Of a stretch of 64,000 nucleotides of DNA, positions 49,401 through 58,800 are shown piece by piece. Each line of letters starts with the position of its first letter. The first letter of the stretch is position 1. A program made the translations under genes and the position numbers. The stretch is from Flectonema sp. DT1601 (Eukaryota > Euglenozoa > Diplonemea > Diplonemida > Diplonemidae), in contig OZ025799.1 in assembly GCA_964019425.1 (NCBI GenBank), positions 558,001 through 622,000 on the forward strand, read 5' to 3'. The notes under the pieces are model-generated. The model saw nothing but the letters and a program-made list of their open reading frames with translations. It was not told where the DNA came from and searched no databases.

Positions 49401-51220
49401 ACATTCAAAACATGTTAGTATTATGGTCGGGGTTACGTATAGGAAAACTATTACGATTTCACGCACCGATGCCGAGGAGGATTAGGAATCAGACGATCAG
49501 ATGGTCGATGTTTTCTCTCGTAATTGGAGACTTACTACCACTTATGATTACTCTATTCTATTTAGGAGAAACAAGTAGAGACGGTTGGAATGATCTTTTA
49601 ACTGAGGCGACTGTTGGGGTTCAATTGGTAGCAATTTTATCATCCTCTATTAAGAAGTTTGTTGTATTTTGCCTCTTAGATGATGAAAAGGAAGAACGAG
49701 ACGAACAAACAGCTGAAGAACGACGCAGAGAAAAGACTCGCAACGCCGTTTTAATGCCAACCCTGTTGACATTCGTTCGTATTCAGATAGCTGATGTGTA
49801 TGAATTAGAAGGGAAATGTGAACCAAAAGAATTAACGCTTTTATTAAATGCGTTTTATAAATTAACAATGCAGGCTTTGGTTGCTCATCAAGGAATTGTA
49901 ACTCACTTTGCGAATGGTGAAGTTCATGGTGTTTTTAATTATCCAATGGAGTTGGAAAGCCATGAGCAGGATGCCTGTAATGCAGTGTTTGAAGTTTTAA
50001 TAACTCCACTTCCTGTTGAATGCCTAGGTCACTGCAAGCAATCATCGTGGCTTCGAACAAGTATCGTAACTGGTGAATTCCAAAAAGGAAGTCTTGGAGG
50101 ACCAGGTCGAAAAGGTTTTCACTTCATTGGAAAACCAGAAATTCTATCGCGAGCCTTATGTTCCAGATGTTCTGAATTAGGAGCTCAGTCACTTATAAGT
50201 TCTGCGACATATCAAAATGCACTTCAAGATGCTAGCATTGCAAAACAATATTTACTTCGAAAAGTTGAAGTAATCAGACTATCAGGAACTCTTCAACAAG
50301 AAGATGTTTACCAACTAATCCCTTTGGAACTATATCCAAAACAAGTTGCTTCATTGATGTCTTCGTACGCGGCTTTTTTCGACGACGTATTTAGTCGAAA
50401 AGCCCCCGACGATGCGCTATCAAGAATGAGACGATACATTCATGAGGGTGAGAGAATGGGATACTTTGATGCTGCGGGTAATAAACTTATTAAATCTTTA
50501 GAAAAGGGAATCGAGGAAGACCTTCCTCACTACGTGTGTGGATGTGGAGAATCAAAGGAGATCTCATTATCATCTCATCACAACAACTACAACAACAGAT
50601 TCTCTGACTCATCTGGTTACAACATGTTATACCCTCCTGATAGTCAAAGTGACAGTCCTCTTCGACGAGGAAATCAAAGATGGAATCGAAGACAACACAG
50701 CAGCATTAACACAGGTGAGATGGATGACACAGTAAGTACTCCAGGTACTGATCAAAGTGGATCAGAAGTTAAGGTTGGTGACGTTGTTGAAGTAATTAAC
50801 ATGCCTCCACCTGATAATGAACTGAATGGTCAGAGAGGTAAGATAACAAGAATTAATGGAGGTAATCACACGGTACTTATATCACCTGACTATGAAGCAG
50901 TCGTTGCTGGGAGATATTTATCAAAACTTGAACCTTCTTCGATTCCATCACCGACAGTAAGATCTCCGCTATCTCCTGGAGGAGATTCATTTTGTAGTGC
51001 TCCATATCCGATTTCATCACGTTCAGAACGATCTACGAACAGAGTGTTACAGTCGGCTATTGCAAAGTTGGGCATCACCGGGTCTGCTAAATCTAATCCA
51101 TCGACGCCTCTCTACCCACCTCGCAGGAGGAGTCGGCGTACCGGGTTATTCGACTCCAGCAACGCAGAAATTCAAATGCTCGCTACCTCTGGTGTTAATA
51201 TTGTTCATCATGCGACATAA
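46499..51220 (+). CDS. Receptor-like membrane protein: Frizzled-like Cys-rich domain plus degenerate class III cyclase domain, 1573 aa
   Basis: A signal peptide (LCCLLLWFVLGVDG) is followed by a Cys-rich region to ~165 with about ten Cys in Frizzled-like spacing (MCGTLVYP, CLEALQKTICIAHIPGC, CLSHCVAFRDAC, CRLWTFGNTNC). Membrane helices lie near 202-225 and 244-267, then a ~370-residue loop, a helix near 635-660, a soluble region and a multi-helix membrane block ~885-1060. Residues ~1090-1290 follow the adenylate/guanylate cyclase pattern: FVRIQIADVYELEG, ELTLLLNAFYKLTMQALV, GIVTHFANGEVHGVFNYP. The second metal Asp (GD) is replaced (NGE), so catalysis is doubtful. A KOW/SH3-like unit lies at ~1422-1480 (VGDVVEVINM, GQRGKITRINGG). 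It may be a pseudo-cyclase sensor. Confidence 0.82.
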   Translation: MRLKYLCCLLLWFVLGVDGTCRQRKDWPGQVLQMCGTLVYPANIESWESVSQAISSKLQEVRRLLDATQMVSAECLEALQKTICIAHIPGCTSTDKPLQGCLSHCVAFRDACAAPLSAATTFATRATLDCRLWTFGNTNCPSFEREAPCLTSIMSQTSNMVSFESQPSKCLTPPAENNREIIDRERQPIVTDYKVQDKTYASFVWAIALVSAFSFSLAFTTAIGKVRRDGSKDEYTFSERIVSIRFCAQIVNLFLSALIALAVFYVATAQSEEDLKLTFSRVKDSQEMLFAQSRTTGSTLSNRYLQEVCNDASGGIRVVLNEVKSSHIQSLVRYTSLPAVSITDVLQSAVDSIRLSSDNTNVKQLGVVTWNSTAFARLVTRTSANLLIGTVASNRQHIGLFGSTSSSEPVFYPEPISSMTPVSAVGLPSSQYWTNNTDFARHSILSSVPIWDFSSIQFGAAIISVATSVNSDLGSYIVERTILSSQLNRILTDISSHTFQNTRIVMVGQGQQEGQVLATSHGTLLDSDGTRHTEIQSADDEVSRVLVSGMLQRYGSISQISMRKLTELTEIDYKNDPYLIRTLSFTNSNIRAVIFAMAPLMELQGDYIKNNLLIRDKYNNDIQDVHQQEKDSHRFLILVSVLSVSLSLLLSLVAANIFTTALFTMIDDLRDVSRLHLDRAHKRQQQQRQSKFLEVREIQSHIKTAVQWLVEYRRAFPSLAIEQRSRANKKDDSGSDFDDNETTSSNDSDELVMQEQSCRVRVTYISRSLLKKAKLKKPSGDAESPTSKDVASIATKRSATFDWHYNPAKASLTDLLKECRAAVGEPPGEPLSLVAIPNNSNPTESNEEYPLVFSHHLQDYLRLHPDEISLVCKKASKLNLLAPLTAMASVFGKIGLIFVVFRMFWTGDASAARLASVLVATLIASFTLNIIWSFKLNKKANDSDEHMSDWTSHFQTETTVVMVLCGFNIQNMLVLWSGLRIGKLLRFHAPMPRRIRNQTIRWSMFSLVIGDLLPLMITLFYLGETSRDGWNDLLTEATVGVQLVAILSSSIKKFVVFCLLDDEKEERDEQTAEERRREKTRNAVLMPTLLTFVRIQIADVYELEGKCEPKELTLLLNAFYKLTMQALVAHQGIVTHFANGEVHGVFNYPMELESHEQDACNAVFEVLITPLPVECLGHCKQSSWLRTSIVTGEFQKGSLGGPGRKGFHFIGKPEILSRALCSRCSELGAQSLISSATYQNALQDASIAKQYLLRKVEVIRLSGTLQQEDVYQLIPLELYPKQVASLMSSYAAFFDDVFSRKAPDDALSRMRRYIHEGERMGYFDAAGNKLIKSLEKGIEEDLPHYVCGCGESKEISLSSHHNNYNNRFSDSSGYNMLYPPDSQSDSPLRRGNQRWNRRQHSSINTGEMDDTVSTPGTDQSGSEVKVGDVVEVINMPPPDNELNGQRGKITRINGGNHTVLISPDYEAVVAGRYLSKLEPSSIPSPTVRSPLSPGGDSFCSAPYPISSRSERSTNRVLQSAIAKLGITGSAKSNPSTPLYPPRRRSRRTGLFDSSNAEIQMLATSGVNIVHHAT

Positions 51221-51630
51221 ACTTACCGCGCTTTTGGACAGTTATTTTCGTTGATCTCATTCACCAAGTCAAGTGTGAATTAGTTTTCGTAGTAGCAGGA
51301 TGTTATCCCCCTTTAGCTTTTTAGTTAAAATCGACTTACGGTTTGCGCACAAAGCAATTCAGATTTTCAAATGCTTTACTTCGGTAGTGATGTCGCTTGC
51401 TATGCGATTTAAAACTTACCACGCTTTTTGAATAGTGTTTTTTTTTTTTTTTTTTTCATTGCCTTTCGTTTACCGATTAGGTGTGAATTGTTTTTCGTAG
51501 TAGCAGCACGAAAGATCAAACGATCAGACTTACGGTGTCGTGCACAAACAATTCGGTTATTCAAGTACACGCTAACTCTGGTATCGTTTATAACAACTTA
51601 AACTTACCACGTGAGTGTGAATTCTCATAG
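51219..51630 (+). repeat. ~190-bp tandem repeat directly after the cyclase-like gene
   Basis: AAACTTACC(G/A)CG starts near 51219, 51412 and 51600, giving periods of ~193 and ~189 bp. Inside, GTGTGAATT(A)GTTTTTCGTAGTAGCAG-type sequence recurs (51274 and 51482). GACTTACGGT...GCACAAA...CAATTC also recurs (51331 and 51526). The first unit overlaps the stop codon of the preceding gene. Diverged and non-coding. Confidence 0.8.
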
Positions 51631-52004
51631 GAGATTGGTAGTCTCCTTTTTTTAAATTATTAGTATTTTATTTTTACATATAAACCTTGCTAACGGTATC
51701 AAAAACAAACAAACAAAACAAACAAACAAACAAAGAAAAAAAAAGAACGAAAATACATTTCTTTTTTTATCGGCGTAAGTATAAACCAAAAGCTGATGCG
51801 AGTTACTTGAGAGCTACGTGTCAATCACACAATGCGTTTATTGCGGATCCTGCTTGCGCATGGGCAACATGGGTTCCCACCAGATTGCTTTTTTTTCTTT
51901 TTCCTCTCTCTTTCAAATGTTGTTACTTTCTGCGGGTTTTTCAGTCTGTTATGGTGTGTTGTGGGAATACTTTTCTTCTTTTTTTTTTACCTCACTTGCG
52001 AATG

Positions 52005-52037
<33 letters not shown>

Positions 52038-54329
52038 GGTTCGTTAAATAGTTTTCGTCCACAATAACTTTCGGCAAAACAAAATATTGTCATGTAGTAT
52101 GCCCCGTGCCGAAGCTAACAAAATAATACCCCGGTATCAGGTTCAATGTTCTATCGCAATATTTTTGGCCCTGAAGAGCTACCAAGTTCTCCTTTGGCGT
52201 CGTGCCTGGCGGATACTCGGGTAGATTACATTGTTATATTTTTTTTTATTTTTTTATTTTTTACAATAAACTCATACTTATGTTGTCATCAAAGAAACTC
52301 TTGGATTTTCAGATTTAAGACGAAACCGTTTTTTTACTTTTTGCATCATGTCTTATTTTGTTATGTCGAACAATCGGCATCAGCTGTTTCTGCTAAGTGA
52401 TTCAGTCTATTATTTTTGTTTTTTTTTGTAACTTTTTGTCTGCCTTTGTCTTGATTGCACACATAAAGGTCTTCCAATCGCTTTTTCTGGAAACCGGAAA
52501 AAAAAAAAATTAAAAAAAAAAAATTTGATGAAAAGAATTCAAAACCCAATAAATTAGACCGGAAACACCGGTAATCTGTGGGATTAGATATGCTGTGGTT
52601 CTTTGATTCTGTATTTTTCCCCTTTCCCGAGATGCAAACCTGTACCGTTACAATTGGCGTGGCTCACTTCATAGGGTGGAATAGCTAAATTGTTGCCTCC
52701 TGTTTTTATTTTGTCTTTTCGATGAGTCCTTTCATTTTCTTTAAAGAAAGTTCGTCATACGGGATGATACTGCTGTAGGTTTTTTTTTTTTTATATTTAC
52801 TTTTCTGACTTTCGGGCTGTTTGGTCTGAAAAAAGTGAAAAATGAAAAAAAAAAAAAAAAAAAAAAAAAAAGAAGAGTGTTTCAGACTCTTCCCTATTAA
52901 TGGATAACTTTCCCGATGGACTTTTGGCATCGTGTATATTTATTTATTCACAAATTTCAAATTATTTTTTGTAATTAAATGCCTAATCTTTTCTTGATTA
53001 TTTATTCCTCTTTCTTAACTCTTTATTTGTGTGTTACCGTTATGTTTAATGGTGACATACATATTTTTTGCCTCAGAAAAAAAAATTGACTTACGAACAT
53101 AAATGTTTCTCGTTTTTTTTTTTTTTTTTTTTTTTCAAGCCATATTCCGATATGCTGGAAAAAAAAAAAAGAAAAAAATAACAATAAGTAAATAAAAACA
53201 TCATATCTCCGATGAATTCTCTTCGGTAATTTCATGGCACCCCTTTTTAGTTCGCTTTTTTATTTTTAATTTTAATTTTTAATTTTTTTCCTCTCTCCCC
53301 TTTTTTTTTTGCTTCTTCTTCCTTTGAGCTGGAATTAACAATCAAGCGCCACTGCCTTAATGGAAGTGGTTTAAATTTCATGCTCACCCATCACAGCACT
53401 AGTGCTTACTGTTTTCCGTGTGTTCTTCTTCTGTTTTATGCAAATCGTGATTGCGGAGGGAGAAGTGAAAAAAAAAAAAAAAAAAAAAAAGACACCACAG
53501 GTAGTGTGCTGCGTCTTTTTTCTTTTTTTTGACGTTTCCTTTCAAAGAGAAAACGTTGGGTAAACTTCTGCTTTTTTCTTTTTGATTCATCCCCTTAAGA
53601 TTATAATATTCAATAAGTAATGAACCAGACTGACTTTTTTTTTTGGTTTACAGTGATTCCCTCGATTTATGCGACGCTATGTCGGCCTTCTGAAAAAAAA
53701 AAACTGATGTGAGGAATGTTTACAGCTGCAAACAAAAAAAAAAAAAAAAGAATTTAATATTCTTATTTTTCTATTCGAATTTTCTGTACAGGTCAAAGGG
53801 ATACTATAAAAACGTAACCCTTGGCGTGTTTGTTTCTTCTTTTTTTTTTTGCACCAACGAGGTCAGAAAATGAACTATTTAGATCCAGAGCCGTTATTGT
53901 TTATTTATTTCCTCACGTGCAGCATTGCTGGCTGCGATTAAAACATAAGGCATCTGAATTATTCTCGTATTTCAGATTGATTGATTCTTTTTCATTCTTT
54001 TTTCGTATTCAGATTGGAACTCTTTTTTTTTTCTTGTTTCTTCCATTCTTTCCTCTTTGCTCCGATTCAAATTGTTATAAATTTGTGTGATAATTGTTAT
54101 TTATTTATTTATTCTTTTTTTTTTTTTTTTTTCTTTCTTTTTAGTTTTTTTCTTTTTACAGCACGAGACGCAAAACCCTACACGCTTTTAGCGTTAGATC
54201 TTACATAAAAGAAGGAAAATAAATATCTGCAGTGGCTTTATTCCTTCTCACGACTCATATTCCTGAGTAGTGGGTTCCTGTGTGCTTCAGGCTGTGAGGG
54301 AGTTTTTTTTTCCCCACCCCTTTTAATAA
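51631..54329 (+). other. Gene-free A/T-tract-rich spacer
   Basis: Repeated A and T tracts (for example A35 near 52002-52036 and A28 near 52844) and short hairpins (ACCGG-AAACA-CCGGT at 52558-52572). An open frame at 52146-52400 follows an acceptor-like CAG but is mostly poly-Phe from T tracts, so it is not called. A possible three-stem structure lies at 54247-54298, reported under findings. No gene is supported. Confidence 0.5.
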
Positions 54330-54760
54330 TGCAATATCAAATTACCCCCCCTCTTTTATTATGTACGTCAATTGCAGTGTGTTGCATACACCGACATTCG
54401 CCATAGTCACTGTAGTCACTGTATCTAATACTAATGCTAACTTATCGTTATGTTGTTTATAATACAGTGCATTTGTATTTTACGTACAAAATAGAACAGT
54501 AGTTGAAGAAAGAACATTCCAGTCCTGCAAACTGGAATGACTCAGTCTCAACATTTGACTGACTTACTTCTACACCATACTGATGAGAGAGAATAGAGGT
54601 AAGAGGTATATAGATTACTCTCGAAACCTAATAGTTACTTTATTATGCTAAGTTAAGCATCACCTTTAGTCACTGTATCTAAGACTAAAGTATTATCTTT
54701 ATGTTTTTATGATACAACACAGTTGTAGTTCTTACAAAATCGAACATACGCCCCCCTCTT
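54330..54760 (+). repeat. Partial copies of the dispersed repeat
   Basis: Two partial units. 54330-54500 has ATATCAAATTACCCCCCC and the core at 54443-54490. 54640-54760 has a more diverged core at 54693-54739. 54568-54630 matches 46301-46350. With copy B this forms a head-to-tail cluster. Confidence 0.65.
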
Positions 54761-54766
54761 TTCCCA

Positions 54767-55150
54767 GTAGTGTGCTACGAACTAGCAATTTTTGCTAACA
54801 TATTTTTTTCAAAGAATTGTTGATTTTAAGCAAGTAATTTGTAGGTGAAACCTACACTCTGCCGTATTACATTATACCCTGGTTTTGGTTTCCCAGGGCT
54901 CACGATTAATTCAAAATTGAATAACTCGATTCCGTACTGCACTGAATGACACGGAAAAAGAGATGTGTATGCAGCTAAGTTAGAAACATTTATTATAATG
55001 TAAAGTATTTACGTCAATCGCAGAGTGTATACCTACACCAACATTACCTTTAGTCAACTGTATCTCAGAACTAATGTTAAATTATCGTTATGTTGTTTAT
55101 GATACAGTACATTTGTATTTTACGTACAAACTCGAACAGTTAACCCCCCC
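54767..55150 (+). repeat. Dispersed non-coding repeat, copy B
   Basis: Collinear with copy A at 29395-29950, lacking A's ~100-base insert. Its 47-base core at 55083-55130 (TTATCGTTATGTTGTTTATG, then ATTTGTATTTTACGTAC) is nearly identical to A's, while flanks differ more. It ends in a C9 run. It lies 85 bases upstream of the SSU rRNA fragment. Confidence 0.8.
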
Positions 55151-55234
55151 CCTCTTTTCTTTTCCTTAAAAAAAGAAAAAGACGAAAAAAGGGCTATTTC
55201 AAGCAAACAGGCAAGTTGTTTTTATTTTTCTTCT

Positions 55235-55410
55235 AGTGCAAGCCATCGGCTTGCACTGATTACGTCCCTGTCGTTTTTGTACACACCGCCCGCGCCGTCA
55301 TTGCTGCTTATTGGTAGTCTTTTCTTGTGTTGCTGTAAAGTAATCAAGAAAGTGTTGAACCGAAAAGCTATGTAGGTTGCTAATGAAATTATCCTTTAGA
55401 GGTTTAATTT
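55235..55410 (+). rRNA. SSU (18S) rRNA 3'-end fragment, decoding region
   Basis: Begins with a perfect 10-bp hairpin (AGTGCAAGCC-ATC-GGCTTGCACT), in the place of the SSU helix just before GATTACGTCCCTG. GATTACGTCCCTG follows at 55258-55270 and TTGTACACACCGCCCG at 55277-55292, with two extra bases between these invariant blocks. Downstream a TTTTCTTG...CAAGAAAG stem stands where helix 44 would be, and AGCTATGTAGGTTG loosely resembles the AGCTGTAGGTGAACC terminus. The rest of SSU is absent. Probably a diverged relic or scrambled piece. Confidence 0.8.
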
Positions 55411-55892
55411 TCTACCGCGGCGGTGGCTTGTTGGACTCGCTCACTTAAATATAACTTAAGCACTGTTAAGTCTTGAAATAGTTTACTTTTCCTTGTTTTG
55501 ATATTGATTTCGCATTTATTTGCCATTAAAATTGTTTAAATATTTTTATAACTTTTTATTTCATACTGCTTCCTTAACAGAGCTCTTAATGAGAGCACCA
55601 AACCAACTCTGTCTATGCTTCGTGTTACATAGTTAGTCTTATATAGCTATTTTCTCTTTTTTTTCTTTTTTCTTTTTTCTTTTTACTTCTTTTTTCCCGC
55701 TTCTTTCCTCTTTCCTCTTTTTGTGTCTGTTACTGTTGTCATGACTGTTTTTTTTTAAAAAAAGTTTTGAATGATATTAATTTTATCTCTCTTTTCAGTG
55801 AAGGTGAATAATAATAATCGTGCACATGCGAGAAAGGTGAGAAGAGATAGAAAAGCACATCCCTCTTGTCATTAAAAAGAATTGAAGTCAAA
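55411..55892 (+). other. Spacer with pyrimidine tract and acceptor
   Basis: TACCGCGGCGGTGG near 55418-55431 is GC-rich for this genome, and TTGTTGGACTCGCTCAC follows, recalling the 27.3 kb units. A long C/T-rich stretch (55650-55730) and the acceptor ATCTCTCTTTTCAG (ending 55798) lead to the next gene. Confidence 0.5.
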
Positions 55893-58800
55893 ATGGAAGA
55901 GCCGATGGTGTTTTCGTCAACTGGTGGAATGAAAAGCAGGAAAAAAAAGGTAGCTAAAAGTGCAACTCCATCTCCAAAGACGCCGACGGTTGTTCCGCTG
56001 CCTAAATTAGGCGCACAGAAAGCACCGTCGGTGAAGTTGTCTGCGTTGTTGGAGGACCAGCAAGAGCGACTCAATGAACTGAACAGAAATTGTGTGGGTG
56101 AGTTAGAAGAAGTTTCATTTGGGAAGAAGGGGTTTGGCCTCCCTTCGGCATTTATGTTCGTGAGGAAGGCAATGAAGGTTGCAGAACCACCAACACCTCC
56201 ACAGTCACAACCGCCAGTTGCGAAGGAACCTCGCCGACCCAGCATTGTTGATAACTACAAACGTCGACAAAAAGAAATCAGAAAGACATCTGTTGGCAGT
56301 CAGAAGTCTAGACGCTCTTCAGGCAACTCTACTAAGAAAGCTGCAAAATCAGGACAGTGTACCACAAGGAAAAGTGTAACACCGCCAGTTACCCCTAGAA
56401 CGAGAGAACGACAGCGACGCAAAAGCAAAGCAACTCCTCCACCGAGTCCCAGAATTCGCAAAGATTCATCCGAGAAACAAAATGTGTTGCAAGCAAGTCA
56501 ACCGAAAGGAAAGAGTAAAAAAATTGTTGCTTTCGGAAGATGCGAAAAGGGTGAAAGTTCTAAAGACAAATATGCTGCAAAACGACAACAGAAACAAGTT
56601 GTAGCGCACGCGGCAATTGGTGGATCACTAATAGTCATCTGCTGCATGGCAATCAAAAACTTCAGACCTGAGAAGTTAATCAGAGTTATGGTAACCAACA
56701 AAGTCATCAACACCGAGGATCTGCTTCATCAAATTGGGAAATGTCTCAATATTGAAAGTCAGAAATTAGCATTTAAAGAAATAACATTGTTGGGGAAGAA
56801 CGACGGTGTTGTTACCAGTGAAATGAAAATGGCTATTGAAAAGGCTCTTGAAGCAGCGGAGATGACGGGTTTTAACACGAGAACGATAATGGAAAATTTT
56901 GTATCTGGAATATCATTTCATGGAACCCGACAAAAGCTGATGGAGTTTTTTAAAAAAGTTGACTCGGTGTGGCATGACAAACCTGGAGATATTCTAACGG
57001 AGTTGTACACAAACATTAAGACTCCAAATGATGACAATCCTATTTTAAAATATAAAATATTTCAAATAATCCTTGACAAGCTTAGAAAGAAATATTCTGA
57101 AAAATGCAACCACGACTTTTTGTTGTTGGTGTTGTTTATTTATTCTCTTGACGGACCAGATCTTGATCGCGTTTTTCTCTTTGAGGACGCTCCAGCACTT
57201 GGGTACTACGCAACAACAAAAGCGAAACCAGGTGTGTGGAAAACATACTGCAACAAGTACACCTCATCCGGGGTTAGAAATTGTAATGTGTTTTCTGTTA
57301 TAGGAAAAGCAACAAGAGAAACAGCTGAGAAAGGTGACGGTGCATCAGTTCAGTCGAAGGATGACTTATTTAGATGGATAAAAACAATATCACTCTTAAT
57401 CCACTGTCAGTTAACCGACACTCCCAAAGGAGAAGGTGAGATTATCTACAGAGGAATGCATGGTGATAGTTCCTTGGTAGACATATTCTCATCTTATCGT
57501 GAAGGTGAATGGTTGGGATGGCCATGTGCATCATCATGTACCACGGATGTTTCTTGTGCGGAATCATTTTCTTCAAAAGTTGAATTCGGTAGTTCGGTTT
57601 TGTTTGAAATAAGAAACCACGGCAGCTATGTCGATATGACGAAACACTCTCGATACCCTGATGAAGAAGAACACTTACTGTTACCATTCTCTATGCTTAA
57701 AATTGATAGTATAAAAACTGATACTGCTGTGGATGGAACTAAAACTACGATGCACTTTAAAGCTTCATCTTATGGATTATTTGGTGAATCATCTCCCTGG
57801 TTAGGAACGCCTTTAACAGATGAAGAAAGATGTGAAATGAGAACAGACTGCATATCAGATGAAGAAGAAGCCCTGTACAGGTTAGGAAATATTTTAAAAT
57901 CATCATCAGGAGAGAATTCAGCTTTGTGTACCGTACTAGTTCCAGACGGGGTAACTTCAATAAACATGAGTCCCGTAAATGGGATGATCCCAATCTCACC
58001 AAATATAGAAACAGTTAATATAATAAACTCTAACAAGTCGATTACTCCTGCGGTTAAAATATTATTAGAAAAGAGTGCATCAAAAGAATGGCCTTCTTGG
58101 TTGTCTGATAATCCGCAGCCTCATCCGAGTTTGGATTTATCATCTGATTGTAGGTCAGTTTCTCGAAACAGATCGTTTGAAAGAGTTCAAAGCCGAGCAA
58201 ACATCTTTGGATCATTATCAATACCATATTCATCACCAAAAATAGTTTGGCACATCGCTGTGAAGGGAACTCCTCATGGAATGGAAATAGGTATTTGCAC
58301 TTCAAAAAAAAGTGAAAACGAATGTTGGTACTTCGATCTTAGTCAAATATTTTCAGGAAGACTCTGCCTTGATAAAGATTTCATAACTCTCACTTATGAA
58401 ACTGGCGTAATAAAGTCATCGATAAACGGAAGTCAAAGAGAAGAACCCATCAGAGTTAACATTATCAAAGACAAAGACATTCAGTTATGTCCATATGCCT
58501 CCCTGCGACGGATAGGATGCTCAGTCAAACTAATTACGGAAAGTCAAATGTATGATATGCAAAAAATACAACTCGTTGAGAAAGAAATGAAACAAAGAGA
58601 TGCGATTGTGTCGTCACAAGTCAAAGAATTATATCAACTGGCTGGGAGCATCATCGAAGAATCTGAGACAATAAACCGAATGAAAATACTAACCTTGTAT
58701 GGAAAGGCCATGGCAATCTCAAAATCTGAAATTGAAATTTCAGTTTCAAAAGAGTTCATCACTCAGCGAATAGAAGTAACGACGTCTGAAATACAATTCA

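Noticed and set aside
51818-51900. Cys-rich frame CVYCGSCLRMGNMGSH
   Set aside because: Short, continues into T-tract translation, has no start context, and no partner motif was found.
52146-52400. 84-codon frame after an acceptor-like CAG
   Set aside because: Most residues come from T tracts (poly-Phe/Leu) and no conserved features are seen.
55070-55135. Repeat core as a spliced-leader RNA gene (AACTAATGTTAAATTATC...GATACAGTACATTT then GTATTT)
   Set aside because: The resemblance to known leaders is loose, there is no clear donor GTATG after the leader, no Sm site, and copies differ in the presumed leader. A genome search for the real leader would decide.
55866-55892. Extension of the second ADP-ribosyltransferase to 55866
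   Set aside because: It would begin with TTG; the first ATG is at 55893.
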